NCBI GenBank assembly: GCA_013407085.1
Contig: JACCGJ010014957.1
Location: 44,960 to 108,959, forward strand
Length of the DNA: 64,000 bases
From: Atriophallophorus winterbourni
Lineage: Eukaryota; Platyhelminthes; Trematoda; Plagiorchiida; Microphallidae
Direction of reading: 5' to 3'
Translations under genes and position numbers: made by a program
Shown here: positions 11,750-23,284 of the stretch, piece after piece
Position numbering within the stretch: position 1 is the stretch's first letter
How the letters are laid out: the number at the start of each line of letters is the position of its first letter
Notes under the pieces: generated by a model
Told to the model about the DNA's origin: nothing
The model's database searches: none
What the model saw: only the letters and a program-made list of their open reading frames with translations

Positions 11750-12130
11750 ATTTATGTTTCACCACCTTGCTTAATATTTTTTCCAGAATTGAACTATCGT
11801 AGGTTTTCAATTATAAGTTTTTATTCTTGTTCAAGTAAGAAGATATTCATGTATAAAATGATTAAACAGTCAACTCGTTCGTACATGTTTTGTGTTTGAT
11901 CCATAATTTACCGACTCAATTTTTTTATTTCATTTCCATGAAAGTAACAGACTTTGTGATTTGATGACCTCGAAGTGGCCTGGTGATGTTTGATCTCTGC
12001 GGTAGACTGGTCGACAATTCCAGATGATGAGTAACGGTGTGAGTGAAAGATTCGAGACTCTCTAGATTCGCAGTGATTCGCAACTTTTTAAACTACATAT
12101 CATTACTCTACACAGAAAAACTTTCGGAAA
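11750..12130. repeat. Diverged dispersed repeat, second type, copy B
   Basis: Partner of 2870-3215, same orientation. The best anchors are AATTTACCGACTCAATTTTT and GAGTAACGGTGTGA. Many indels lie between them. Confidence 0.55.
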
Positions 12131-12507
12131 AAGAAACTTCATAAATTACTTTATAACAGTACCTCAAAATACATAATAAAATCGAAGTAAGTTTAAATTA
12201 GATGTAAAAGTTTATATTAATATATAATTTAATAAAAATAATTAGAACGAAATTCCGATGATTGATCTGAAAATCGCGATGGAACAAGTTGCAGATTTTC
12301 ATCTGATGTATTGAATACAGCAATCAATATTTCTATGCCATGATAATGGCAATCGAACTGTCAGAACCCGAGGCAATAGTTCATGCTTCAAAACAAAATA
12401 TTCTAACTTTATTTTAGAGCCAACAGAGCCAACCACTCATTGGTAGGTTTGTCTATGAGTTAATCATGATTACTTATCCATGATACTTCGCTGATAATCA
12501 TCCATTG

Positions 12508-12607
12508 TTAGTCAAACGCCATATACGCTCCATATATAAATATATAATATATAAAATATATATATCTAATATATATATATAATCGATCGTATATGGCGTT
12601 TGACTAA
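12508..12607. repeat. Perfect 20-base inverted repeat around an AT loop
   Basis: TTAGTCAAACGCCATATACG at 12508-12527 is matched by its exact reverse complement at 12588-12607. The 60 bases between them are almost pure TA repeats. This is a small foldback or MITE-like unit, or the template of a hairpin RNA. Perfect arms next to decayed repeats suggest youth or conservation. Confidence 0.75.
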
Positions 12608-13002
12608 TAGAATATATATTATATCCAATCGTATATATATTTTGTATTGATCTGATGAATATATATATGTGTGTGTCTGTAAAAATGCCTAATTGCCCTG
12701 AATGGGACTCCTTGCATTATTTGATGAAACATTTTCAATAAAACATCAGACGTAACCAGGTCGCAAATGAACCGATTGTGATTTAGAAATTCTGAAGATT
12801 TACTTGCTATATAATTTTTGGCTTTAAGCGGACTTATCATGTAGTATTTAGAATTTAACCATTTGTTATAATACTCCATTCATTTTAACGTAGTCGAAAG
12901 CGTCGATTATTGTACACACCATGTAAAACAGTCCAATCAGATTTGACGATTGATAGTTAACCGCATATATCTACAGTTATCGTATAGCCAAACTAGACAA
13001 GC

Positions 13003-13066
13003 ATGCTACAAATTCTGTTCATAATGTTACCGCTGTTCGCTTCAAATGTTGTTGGACTGATTCAAA
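13003..13066 (+). CDS. Host gene exon 1, start codon and signal peptide
   Basis: ATG at 13003 opens 21 codons plus one base before a GTAAGC donor at 13067. The translation MLQILFIMLPLFASNVVG is a good signal peptide: a short uncharged N-terminus and a hydrophobic core, with Ala-Ser-Asn or Val-Gly as possible cleavage region. The one leftover base (A) fits exon 2 exactly. The next ATG in frame is inside the hydrophobic core, so 13003 is the sensible start. Confidence 0.6.
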
Positions 13067-13304
13067 GTAAGCAAGCATCCTGCATATATATAAATATATA
13101 ATTTTAATAAATATACATTATTTTAGAATATACTGATAGATTTTTTCATTGGCAAAGCTTAATGATTATTAGGTAGTATTTTTATTATAATATGCCACAA
13201 ATATATGTCTGTAGAAACTTTTGCATGTATTGGACTAACTGTTAGCTCTCATGAGATGTGACAATTTTCTTGTCTTTCAAGCTTTTTAAATGTATTGAAT
13301 TATC

Positions 13305-13415
13305 ATGAAGTTCAAGACTCACTGAATTTAATCCTATTGTCTCCAACTGATGACAGCCAACGACCAGAAACCGGTTGTGGTGTGTAGGTACAGGGGATGT
13401 GAGCAACACATTATT
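13305..13415 (+). repeat. Hammerhead SINE-like repeat, family 2, in intron 1
   Basis: CTGATGA at 13347-13353, then CAGCCAACGACCA, GAAA and ACCGGTT. Both core boxes and helix III are present, but helix II is weakened and the base pair next to the core in helix I is lost. The copy lies in sense orientation inside the 375-base intron 1, a few dozen bases before the exon 2 acceptor. The tail GGGGATGTGAGCAACACAT is shared with other family 2 copies. Confidence 0.6.
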
Positions 13416-13441
13416 TTAGCATGAATTCTCCTTTGCTTTAG

Positions 13442-13542
13442 ATGTGACAGCTGCGTTGAAGTTCGAAGTAGACGTTGATCTTAGTCTCGATGAGAAATGC
13501 GGTCGGCTCGAGAGCAACGTTCAAGCGAGAAGTTGTGATTAC
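13442..13542 (+). CDS. Host gene exon 2
   Basis: Acceptor TTTGCTTTAG ends at 13441 and donor GTAAGT starts at 13543. Two bases complete the codon left by exon 1 (Asn), giving an NVT glycosylation sequon right after the signal peptide. Then follow 33 codons containing two cysteines (DEKCGRLE and ARSCDY). The exon ends on a codon boundary. Confidence 0.65.
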
Positions 13543-13659
13543 GTAAGTCAATACAAAAACGCTTTATTTTGTCTTCACATTTTTTATCATATTTCCGTGA
13601 AGGTTTTCTACTATCGATTGATCATGCGTATTGAGAAATCAGATTATATTGGTGAGTGA

Positions 13660-15100
13660 TTCGCTTCCAAAGTTTTGCATCTTCCGCATAAAGAACCATT
13701 TGGCTGTAGCAAGTTTCGGAAGGTCGTTGATGTAGACCTAAAAGTAAACCGGATAAAGTACATAACCTTGTGAGACATCACTAGTGGCTTCTATGTCCCT
13801 AGAAATCACACCATCGATACGTACAGTTTCCTTACGATCAAGCAGGTAGCTTCTCAGTCAGGTAAAAAGGCACACGCTAATACCAACTCCCTGCAACTTG
13901 CTCAAAAGTATAGAGTGGTCCGCGCGTTCAAACGATTTTTATTTGTCCATTACCTGAGTCCAGTCGTTCATTGTCTCCAGTAGGTTAGTCAAGTAAGAAC
14001 GAAATTTCCGAAATCCATGTTGGTCTTTGGAAAACAAGCTTTGGGTTTCGAGATGACTAACAATTATTTCGCACACAAGTCGCTCCATAACTTTTGAGAT
14101 AACTGGAGAGAGTGTAACAGTGCGGTAATTTACTGAGTCAGAACGAGCTCCTGATTTGTAGATGGGTGTTATGATTCCTCTCCCGCAGTCAGTAAGTATA
14201 GCACCCTTCCTCAAAGAGTGATTAAATCAATCACAGAGTGGTTCACAGAATTCAATGCCGCATTACCTTGGGATTGCAGGTATGATTCCGTCAGCTCCCG
14301 GGGACTTGCTGTTATTCAGCGTGCGCAGTTGGTGCTGCACTATTACAAAATCAATATCGCTTGTAGTCTCAGGCAAAATTGGTGCTGACAATTCCCATGA
14401 TATTAATGCATCCTTGGGACTGAAAACTCATGAATAAAATCTGACTAAAGCGTTCGTGTTTTCCGGGACAGAATCAATTTTTCTGTTATCTGTCATGATC
14501 GGAAAAACACCGGGTTTCGGCTTCGTAGTTTTGTAAGTGGTTTGATGAAGCATTTTATGGATTCAGTTGCATTCTTACTGCCAGATGAATTTGGTGATAT
14601 TGTTTATCCTCTCGAATGAGATTTTTGACTGTATTCCGCTATTCGCTGAACTTTACCAAGCTCGATACTGTTCTGGCGACCCTGTGAGTAGCCCATGCTG
14701 AATTTTGCTTTCTCAACGATTTTCTAGTTCGACTGCGAATTCTAAACGGGGGTTTTGCTCCTATGTTTCGGTGCATAGTTAGAATTTAATTGTATCATGT
14801 TGGTGATGTAATCTGTCAGGGTTGTGCAATGCGAGTCCGAATCACTGAAATTTATGTTATATTCATCGAGAGCCCTCAATGTTTCCATCAAACCAATGTA
14901 ATCCACTTTAGTTTTATTTGCTTTACCATTCTACTGGAGTTGCATATGTACTGAAACAGCAAAAGGAGTTGGTTGCTTCAACCCAGGGGAGGGTGATACT
15001 GAACATTTTCAACAGGCGCGTCTTCAGAGATTAAGACTAAGTATAGAACAGATGTCTGTTGCAAATTTCGTTATCGAGTATGTTCAAAAACATTATTAAA
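13660..15100 (-). pseudogene. CR1-like LINE remnant in intron 2
   Basis: On the - strand, near 14300 the frame has NSKSPGADGIIPAIP. At 13939-14214 it has GIITPIYKSGARSDSVNYR, SPVISKVMERLV and KDQHGFRK. Below 13940 a shifted frame has SILLSKLQ and a VSQG-VLYPV-VYINDLP region. This is the reverse transcriptase from its start through motif B. The YADD box and C-terminus are missing near 13660, and the endonuclease part beyond 14500 is unrecognisable. The element is antisense to the host gene. Confidence 0.75.
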
Positions 15101-15429
15101 CAGCGGGATGTAATCAAACTTTTCGCAAAATTTGTAGTCTAGTGATTGTAATGGGGTCTGACGAAGATCATGTGTTAGAACAAGAGCGCTGCCACTAAAT
15201 TACTCTAACCGCTTCATTACAAACTTTCTTCACCATCACCACATAAAAATACCGCAAAAATCATTTACATAAAATAATTCACGAATATATTTGAACCACT
15301 GGTTAAAGCCTCTTAAAATAATACAAATCATGGGTTTTTAATTATAAGTACAAGAATAAATCGCGATTAATCTAAAAGCTTGTTATTTGAAAATCTCTCT
15401 GGTTGCTCACATATCTAATGTTTACTCAG

Positions 15430-15610
15430 GTAAGAACACGTATGAACGTAATATCTTGCAAACTGCTACGTTACTACGTTTTGGAATCACGGCTTCTACT
15501 AACAGAACTGCTTTTGGGAATAAAATCTAGAGGAATGCAAACGGAAACCGTGGCTATTCGCACAGTTCGGCAATTAAAAGCTTTGGGTTATCGATTAGAA
15601 GAAATTCCCG
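15430..15610 (+). CDS. Host gene exon 3
   Basis: Acceptor TGTTTACTCAG ends at 15429 and donor GTAAGT starts at 15611. The exon begins on a codon boundary, as exon 2 demands, and runs 60 codons plus one base. The product is helical and basic, with LLRYYVLESRLLLTELLLG and a TVRQLKALGYRLEEIP end. It is the longest 5' exon and the frame continues open on both sides, so the splice sites define the limits. Confidence 0.7.
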
Positions 15611-15701
15611 GTAAGTGCATGGAACTAATCAACCTATTTTTCCTATTTCAAATCTACATTGTACAAGTAACAACTGATTATCCTTTTTCATTTTATTTTA
15701 G

Positions 15702-15746
15702 TCATTATTGCCGCTGAAATGTCCCCTCCATTTAAGTACACTACTG
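15702..15746 (+). CDS. Host gene exon 4 (45 bases)
   Basis: Acceptor TTTTATTTTAG ends at 15701 and donor GTGAGC starts at 15747. The preceding intron is only 91 bases. Two bases complete the Val codon from exon 3, followed by IIAAEMSPPFKYTT and one leftover base. Length is a multiple of three and both ends are phase 1, so the exon could be skipped without a frame change. Confidence 0.65.
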
Positions 15747-16159
15747 GTGAGCCCAACACTTACAAAAAACTTACTACTAACTACGCAATATTAATGGTGT
15801 TTGAAATACCTGATTCATAATAATAAACTAAAATTCAATTTCAAGAAAATAATCTTTTCAACCGAAATATTCAAGTTATCAATGTAAAAAAAAGATTAAA
15901 ATTCATTTGATCAAACGTAATCTAGCAACATATAGAATAACGATTAATTGATATATTTGAGAGCAAGCTAGGTTTGGCGTGTACTTTGATTACATTTGGT
16001 GTTCTGAGACTCTGCACTACAAGTAGAACCGTGAAAACTTGTGATGGTTTTGGAAGAGAGCGAAGTGCAATAACGATGAGCACTAATCATGAGCTTTCGG
16101 ATGATATGCAACAGACTGTCCTCTGGCACAACACAAAAGCAGAAATCGACGAAAGGTCA

Positions 16160-17150
16160 GACGACTCAAGGAATTAAGGATTCAAGGATTCAAGGATTTA
16201 TGGTTAAAAAAAGTTATTACTTTGCAACACCACAGGATTACGGTATGAATAAAAACTGGAAAAATACAATAGTATAAAAGCAATAGTGAATATCAAATTT
16301 AAGGCTCACGAATGTTATTCTTTTGCATATGTAAGTCCAATTTCGCTTTAAACGCCGCCAGGCAAGGAGAGTCCACCACATGTTGGGGTAGGGAATTCCA
16401 AAGAAATATAGCACGTACGGCGAAAAAATGGCGCCGACAATCAATACGGGAACTTGGAACGTAAAGGGATAAGGTATGTCCGCGTGTCACTTTCCCATCA
16501 CACACATCGAGCAAGTGTTTTAGTGGATGTCCTTCAGTAGACACAATTCTATATGTCAGGATAATATCGCGTCGTATCCTCCTTTGGGTAAAGTCGCATA
16601 GACCCAGACGTTGCAATCTTTCGGTGTACGGCACATTGCGAAGACCAATCACTAACTTTGTTGCTCTATGATAGATTTTATCGAAGAGAGCAATGTCTTT
16701 TCGCAGCCAAGGAGCCCAGACCTCTACCGCATACTCCATCGTAGGGCGAAGGTAGACATTCATTATCCTTGGTAAGGTTACCAGAGAGAATCTTCCAAAT
16801 ATTCTTCGAAAGATACCCAACAATCTGTTTGCCCGTCGATATATGTTCTGGCAGTGCGCTGTGCTCTTCAGGTTCCAGCTAATCCACACTCCAAGATCTT
16901 TTTCTAACGAGCTCCATGCTAGGTTTTCAGTTCCCAATCGATATGTCCAAGGAACATTCTTGCCAAGATGGAGGATCTTACATTTCTGTATGTTGAATGA
17001 CATGTCATTCATGGCTGCCCAATTCGACACGCTGTTCAAATCCATTTGCAGTTTCTCACAATCCTCTGCAGAACTTATTGGCGTCCAAATTTTCATATTA
17101 TCCGCGAACAGGACCATTTTGGACGACGAACCCGTAATAATTCGGGTTTC
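16160..17150 (-). pseudogene. 5'-truncated CR1-like LINE with open C-terminal frame
   Basis: The - frame at 16299-17117 is open for 272 codons and covers the reverse transcriptase from the catalytic box to the end. It starts with LFADNMKIW, where the usual second Asp of FADD is Asn. It continues with NDMSFNIQKCKILHLG, EKDLGVWIS, RPTMEYAVEVWAPWLRKDI and a normal C-terminus. Below the stop, the 3' end carries an octamer-like tail of CCTTGAAT units (16170-16202). CR1 elements typically end in short tandem repeats, so the 3' end is probably complete. It lies in intron 4 of the host gene, antisense, and is younger than the other CR1 fragments. Confidence 0.8.
16170..16202 (-). repeat. Terminal octamer repeats of the CR1-like copy
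   Basis: On the - strand, about three to four imperfect CCTTGAAT units follow the 3' UTR. This is the expected form of a CR1 3' terminus. Confidence 0.6.
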
Positions 17151-17159
17151 AGAATAGTT

Positions 17160-18335
17160 GTTTCAGAACTGTTAGAGTGGCAACATCTTTGGAAGTATAA
17201 GAAGATGGACAACGTCAAGCGCAATCGAACGATATACACTTGGACAAAGCAGGCTTAAAGAGCCCCATGTGGCTTAAAACCTACCGGTTAACAATAAATC
17301 AATTCAGAGTGAAAACGCGACAGACACGTTCGGTTCAGTGTTGTGATTACTTGATTTTCCTACAGGCCTGAGTTTCGTTCATCTAGTATTGCGCGTAAAA
17401 ACGCCGTTGACCAATTATGTCTCTTGTTTTGTCGAATTCGATAAGATAACGCCATAAATGTTGAACAAATTGACTTAATTGATGAATGGAGATGCAATCG
17501 AAGTGTGTGAATTGCGAAAGATAAAGTGTTTATTGTTGAACCGATGACCCGAATGTTTTGATGAGTAGCCAGATTTTCGCCAGCTGCCTTCGTTAACCCG
17601 GAATGACCCAACGAAAACAGTTTCGGCCTTTCTCCCACCAGGTACCTTATGGCTGATAGATCCAAAAATCGTTCACAATGGGTTGAAAAATGTTCTGCAA
17701 AAACCATTTTTCAAAGGAATTTAATTTTTTATCTATAACAAAGGCTGCATTTTGTTTTTATTGCCGCTAACACCACAAGGCAACTCAGTTCAGAAACCAG
17801 CAGATTTGTGTTCAACAACACACAATTTTTAATTTGTTACATTATTCGGCAAAACTTTAAATTTATTTGCAAATATTCAAATGAGCAAAAATCTTTTATG
17901 TGCTCTCGCATGAGTTCGAAGATGTTTCTTCAGGGTACAATGAAGGAATCCAATCGTGAAACGAGTTTTTGGATAACGGTGAATAAGCAGAGTCCTAATC
18001 AAATCCATACTTAATATCTATTGAAAAATTAATGGTGATACTTGTACCTGAAGTGCCGGAACAAACATGTTCACGAGGAATTCAGTTAAAATACATCTCT
18101 ATTAACAGAATATATAATCAAAAGCTGTTTTGTACGTAGAAACATTGAAATGTTTTCGAAAAACTTACATTTTTAAATAAGAAATGATTCGAGTATTCTC
18201 AACAAACATATTCAAGTTTATAATATTGACGACATCAAGTCTCAAGTGTTTTGATGGGTATGCGTAATTGCAAGCAATGCAGAAAATACTCCGATGTCAA
18301 TCAGATCTGATTTACTTGCTTTACTTTTCTGTGGC
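17160..18335. other. No gene recognised
   Basis: A - frame at 17360-17707 is open for 115 codons with no recognisable domain; I cannot say whether it is a repeat remnant or chance. The rest is AT-rich and without signal. Confidence 0.3.
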
Positions 18336-18343
18336 TCGGTCCA

Positions 18344-18690
18344 CGGGTAGATTACCCAGCTCCATTAATGTCTCGAATCACGTCACCCCAGGCGTATCGA
18401 TCAGAGGCTATAACTTTGCAAATCGTTATCCACTCGCGTTTACAACTCCGAAAGCCGTAGTCGGTACAGCATTTCAGAGAATCTACATCCTCCCAATCTG
18501 TTGAGAGCCTCGTGTTCACTTTACTGCCTTGCAACCAACGCCGAGTAAGAGTGGGTTTAAGGTCGAGGACTAGTTTTGTGAACGCTGAGTCTGTCTTTTG
18601 GAGGATGTGATCAACCCAATGCAGTATCCGCTGTTGGATGTGAATGAAAATCACAGGTATTCCGTTGCATCGCACCCAAAAGGCAGTGTT
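18344..18690 (-). pseudogene. RTE-like LINE C-terminal fragment
   Basis: The - frame at 18352-18675 has QQRILHWVDHILQ followed by a Lys/Arg-rich WLQG region and KREWITICKVIASDRYAWGD. It resembles the R-L-WLGH-LR... DR..W end typical of RTE-clade reverse transcriptases. The stop follows at INGAG. No upstream catalytic part is contiguous. It lies in intron 4 of the host gene. Confidence 0.55.
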
Positions 18691-18984
18691 AGATACCCGG
18701 TCAATCTACGGTACGCGCAAGATTATCATACGTCACTAATGGTCGAAAACTTCTAAAGATCGTACGACTAGGTTTTGCTGCGTTTTGCAACAGAGCAATA
18801 AATGCGGTCTGAATGCTGTTGCAGCAATTCGGCATTTTTGACAGTAAAAATAAATCATCTGCCTAATCTACATCTGAGATCCAGAGATTTGTTGATACTT
18901 AAACATTTTGACGGTCCGTTAATGCCTCGTTCATAATCCAGTTGATGACAGATTTGAAACATAACGGAGGATAACGGACAAACC

Positions 18985-19260
18985 TTCAAGCGCATGCAGA
19001 TCCTGACCCTACTGTCGCTACTCGATGAGTGCAAACAGCACGAAACCAGACGTTGTATGTGTGTGTTTGATGGAAATGCATGTTATTGAGCTTTTTGAAT
19101 GGTGGTATGTTTACACCGTATCTACATGAGAGTGGGATCATGTGATTGATCGTCGTATCCGACAGTGGCATGGAAGAGAAACTTGTTTACCATTCTTCCT
19201 AATTTCCCTACCTGATGACTACAAACAGCACGAACCAATTTGTAGGGTGGAAATGCATAC
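18985..19260 (+). repeat. Two hammerhead SINE-like repeats, family 1, tandem
   Basis: The first core reads TCGATGA at 19022 with a perfect GTGC-AAACA-GCAC helix II and GAAA, but the first box is mutated and helix III is CCAGAC. The second has CTGATGA at 19212 but GAAC instead of GAAA. The spacing is 190 bases, shorter than the 233 of the other dimers, so the spacer is partly deleted. Both copies are probably inactive. Confidence 0.65.
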
Positions 19261-19399
19261 GTATGAGCATTTTTCCGGACTCCTGTTTGCAAACAAAATT
19301 CTTAAGACTTTTTTACGGTAGACGAGAACCCGAGCCCTCGTAGATTTGTGATAGATACTAATTAGGCTAACGATCATCGAGTGGACCACTTTCGATCCC

Positions 19400-20000
19400 A
19401 TAGTGTCCCTTGAGAAACCGCAGTCTACAGAGACTGTGGCCGCCCGGAAATCGATAAAACATGTTAGAGTATCAGCAGCGTCGTAAACGGTTCAGCAGCA
19501 ATATCGATGTGACATATACCGCGGTAGTTGGAGCAGCAGATTAATTTCCACCTTTTGGTAACTTAAGATGGCTGATAAACCATAGTCAGACGTAAAAACC
19601 TCCGTCTTTCACATAGAAAAAACAATTTATGAAATACAAATTGTAATACGTCAGCACAAGCTTTGATAGGTGTAACGAAACTTCCACTATCGCCTGGTAA
19701 TCTACGGTTTTTCGCTCATCGCACGACACCCGAAATATAGTACTCTGATGTGGCATCGCAGTTCACTATGTAACCGCACATCTTTACTGGGGCAGTGATC
19801 ACTGTTATGGTAGTGGACAGGTGTTTCAGTATATAACTGAAATACTTTACCCACCTCGTTATCCTATCATTAGGATCAAATATAAACTGTCTGGACAAAT
19901 CTTTGAGGTTCGTGCTGAAACTATAAATTGCAGATGCTGTTCGAATAAGACGGAACCGTTTGCCAAAGTCTGTTAATTTAGCTGCAGGTTCCATTTCAGA
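19400..20000 (-). pseudogene. Possible RTE-like LINE linker fragment
   Basis: The - frame at 19716-19994 contains FRLIRTASAIYSFS followed by DPNDRITRWVKYFSYILKH. The last part fits the (D-R)I-RW-EYF--LLN pattern between endonuclease and reverse transcriptase in RTE elements. It may belong to the same - strand element as 18344-18690, split by the ribozyme repeat insertion. The match is short. Confidence 0.4.
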
Positions 20001-20739
20001 TGTGGCACAGTATAACTGACGATCTTCACGGTCGATCGTATAGCAGCTTTCCTCAGGAGACAGTAAACAGAAGCAACATACTTTCGAGCATCTCTTGTTT
20101 GGGTAAAAAACTTCATGATATTCTGAGAGATCCAGCTACGTCGGTGGCAAGTGACGGTGCATTGATTTTCTAAAGCTACAACTTTGACGGCTTATCCAAT
20201 CTGATTCGCCATTCAGCAATTATTCGAGTGCCATGTTACTAAGTGTAACCTAGATTTTTGGATTTTGATGTTGCGAACATATGAGAGATTATAGACCGCC
20301 AATTCAATTTATCGATCGCCGTTCTCGCAGCACTGCCGTAAGACAAATCTGCCCCAAATTTGTGTTTTTACAGCATCTGCTAACCCAGTACGTGCATTTT
20401 CATATCCTACCACTGATATATATCAATTAGTAACAGTAATTACGGACCCGTGGTCCGTTGAGTCAGTACTAACACACGTTGATAAAACCAGAGTGAATTG
20501 TATTCCGAAACTCACAACTGTCGAGAGGCACGAAGCGCGGCCAGACTTTCGACCGTTTATTTCAAACTATTCAATAAGCTTAGACTTAAAAGCATTTAAA
20601 AATCTTCAGAACAATATAAAAACTACAACTAAAATATAGTGCACAGTTACCCTATCGACGACGGATTGACGCTGGGTATAAAATTCTCTTCCGCATTTTG
20701 ATGGACAGATAGCCTTTGCACATACACCGAATATTGTAA

Positions 20740-22200
20740 GGATGCCCCTCATTAGGACCAATGCAATTCTTTGGGAGACAGGCACTCATGACAGAGTGGT
20801 TGTTTTGCATGATCACTAAGAGCAATCGCTACTCTATGCTGATCAGATCAATCTTCATGCTCACTCAGTTGCTAGAACACCGTCACCTGTATCAGCGACC
20901 TACCATCGTGGTGTTTCTGGATATCAGAGCCGCCTTTGACTCGGTTGACAGATCCGCCCTATGAAACTGCTTACTTTGCAATGGAATCCCATCGAAGTAC
21001 GCCGCTATCCTAAAGGATCTATACGCACACTCGATAGGGAGGTTAAGGGCGTACGATAGCCTTTCAATGTCATTCAGCACCACAACGGGTGTAAGACAAG
21101 GCTGTCCAATCTCCCCGTTCTTGTTCAATTTCGCCATCGAGGACGTCCTCCGGAGTGCTCTCAGTAGTTTCTCCACGGGTGGCAATGAGCTCCTTCCAGG
21201 TGAGCGGATTATGGACCTGGACTATGCTGATGATATTGCCTTATTGGGCGAAGACCCAACATTTATCCAACAAGCTTTGGATATGATGGCAATGGAGGTG
21301 GCAAGTACGGACATCTTCTCGGGTTGAGTTCTTCTAGTGCCAAGCTGATTCGCTAAAAGTGCCTCCGTGGCTCTGGATGGTAAGGACAGTGCTATACAAA
21401 TGTTGGACAGTGCTCATGTTAGGAGGCTTGAGGTTTTCGACCAACGTTGAGGATGCTCATACGGTGGCATTTGCAATGATCAGGAAGCAACGGCACTAGA
21501 CAGCCATTAACCGACGTCGCCTCCGCTGGTTGGGGCAAATGAAACCCGAACGGTTACCACGCCGAGCGCTTTATGCGTCTGGTGGTTGGGGGGTCGGATA
21601 GAGAAGGTCACGTCCAGAATTGCTAAGGCCAGAATGGCATTCGCTAAACTTAAGTGCCTCTGGAAGAGACGTGATTTAAGCTGGAAGAGAAGGAGGGATA
21701 TATTCCACCTCGGTAAGGACAGTATTGCTATACGGGAGTGAATGTTGGACAGTTCGCTCAGAAGATGTTAGGAGGCTTGAGGTTTTCGACCAACGTTGTT
21801 TGCGTAGGATTGCTCACGTACGGTGGCAACACCACGTTTGCAATTCTGAGGTCAGGCGCCGCGTCTTAGGAAGCAACGGCACTAGCCTTCCAGCCATTAA
21901 CCGACGTCGCCTCCGCTGGTTGGGGCACGTCCTGCGCATGAAACCCGAACGGTTACCACGCCGAGCGCTTTATGCGTCAGCTGGTACAGACTGGAAAAAA
22001 GTGGCTGGCGGTCAGCCACTAACATGGAAGAGTGGCTTGAAAAGGCTCACTTCTGGTCTAGCTAGGGTTGGACGAGCGCGCTTGCCTGGATGGGGTGCAA
22101 GAGAAGGGAGAGTGTATGGCTCGACACATTGGCAACGATGGCAATGAACCGACATCAATGGAAAGAGTGCATCATCTCTATTACTCCCTGACATTCTCTG
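20740..22200 (+). pseudogene. RTE-like LINE, reverse transcriptase to 3' end, broken
   Basis: The + strand shows, in order, motif A as VVFLDIRAAFDSVDRSAL followed by a stop (20962-20964), then SKYAAILKDLYAH, motif B TGVRQGCPISPFLFNFAIED (21067 onward), and the catalytic box LDYADDIALLGED. A stop follows at 21325-21327. The C-terminal frame at 21725-22147 carries LYGSECWTVRSEDVRRL, RRRLRWLGHVLRM and a normal RTE-type end. Between them, 21415-21600 is a shortened duplicate of 21755-21985. Motifs and gene order are RTE-clade, as in the schistosome SR2 group. The catalytic YADD is intact, but the frame is broken at least twice. It lies in intron 4 of the host gene. Confidence 0.8.
21415..21600 (+). 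repeat. Internally deleted duplicate of the RTE C-terminal part
   Basis: This stretch repeats 21755-21985 nearly word for word, from GTTAGGAGGCTTGAGG through GAGCGCTTTATGCGTC, but lacks several blocks of about 2 to 25 bases. Identity outside the missing blocks is very high. A recent partial duplication or an assembly error is implied. Confidence 0.7.
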
Positions 22201-22378
22201 CTGTTCAAAAACTTTATCATCAAAAAAAATTCAAAAAAATGATGTGTGTAAATGGACAAAAAATTACCCACTGTTCCCCTCTCACTGTTTATTTTCTCAC
22301 TGTTTCTACCCGAATTGTACCCCCCTTCTCGCTTTGTACATCTCATTGTTTATGTTGAACGGCACCATTCTGTAATTG

Positions 22379-22400
22379 AATATATATATATATATATAAT
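22379..22400. repeat. (TA)n microsatellite
   Basis: Uninterrupted TA dinucleotide run downstream of the RTE 3' end. Confidence 0.85.
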
Positions 22401-22425
22401 CTACACTCAAAAGGGACCAGTATTG

Positions 22426-23170
22426 TTATTCGACACCGGTGATCTTAATCGGTTTGGATCCATGCCGGTGAAGATGAAACAAAGAGAAACAAGTCACATC
22501 TGCACAGTAATCTAGTAAAGAGCGCATCGTAATGACTTGACTACCAACATCCAGCAATGACATTTCATTGCAAAATCCTGCACAAAATCTCGTACGTATG
22601 TTTATGGGCCTCATCTTGCTTACGCTATCTGCTGGGAGAACCACCGCGCATCTCGGAAATGTCGTCGCCGAGAGATTCGAGTAATTTTGAGACATTTTCA
22701 AAACTTTTTGAGAATAATGTCCTCGGCACACCTTAGCGGTTGTTCGAATACACGTCTCTAGCCAGTGAAAACCTAAGTGCGACCGACATGGCAGCAGGAA
22801 GTTTAAAAATAAAAAGCGCTGTGCGCCAGATATCCGCTTACGGGATTTTCACTGGATTTTCTCTTGGAGCCTTTACCGAAATTGGGTAACCCGCAAGGCA
22901 TCAAGTGTGTGAAATGAGGCATTTCCTCCCCGCTAGATAGAATGGCAGTTTCTGACGAGTTCCATCTACATGTGCGAAATGGCCTTCGGTCCTCTCTTCT
23001 GTCAGTGAGATCAGTTGTGTCCGGATTGTAGAAGCCACGCGTATCTGCCAAGAGCAGGACTATTTGGTCCGGGGTTATTTGAGAGGCACGCCACATGGGA
23101 GCATTTTTTACACAGTGAGGGCTCTTTCCTAATACCATCCCGGTGGTCAGAAGCCTCAAACTGGTATGAT
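22426..23170 (-). other. Unrecognised open frames on the - strand
   Basis: Frames at 22426-22731 (101 codons) and 22803-23228 (141 codons) are open on the - strand in otherwise stop-rich DNA. The second begins within an inverted ribozyme repeat. The body has no domain I recognise. The region is less AT-rich than its surroundings, which suggests a mobile-element untranslated region or a lost gene piece. I give no function. Confidence 0.3.
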
Positions 23171-23174
23171 TTCT

Positions 23175-23280
23175 AAGTTGCGCTTGTATGCCATTGTTGG
23201 GTGAGGTTGATACGACCAACCTGTGCAATCACATGAGCCCCCACTCATGTAGACTGAGTTTAAAACCCATGACCTTGAAT
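23175..23280 (-). repeat. Partial hammerhead SINE-like repeat, inverted
   Basis: Reverse-orientation piece of family 1: on the - strand it reads GGGTTTTAAACTCAGTCTAC, a CATGAGTG stretch, CATGTGATTGCACAGG and GTTGGTCGTA. It contains no core boxes. It meets the + strand copy at 23290 head to head. Confidence 0.6.
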
Positions 23281-23284
23281 ATAA

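Noticed and set aside
16843..17157. + strand frame of 104 codons opposite the CR1-like C-terminus
   Set aside because: It mirrors the conserved reverse transcriptase frame on the - strand and has no independent support.
22379..22400. TA run as a centromeric or origin signal
   Set aside because: It is a short simple microsatellite without surrounding satellite DNA.
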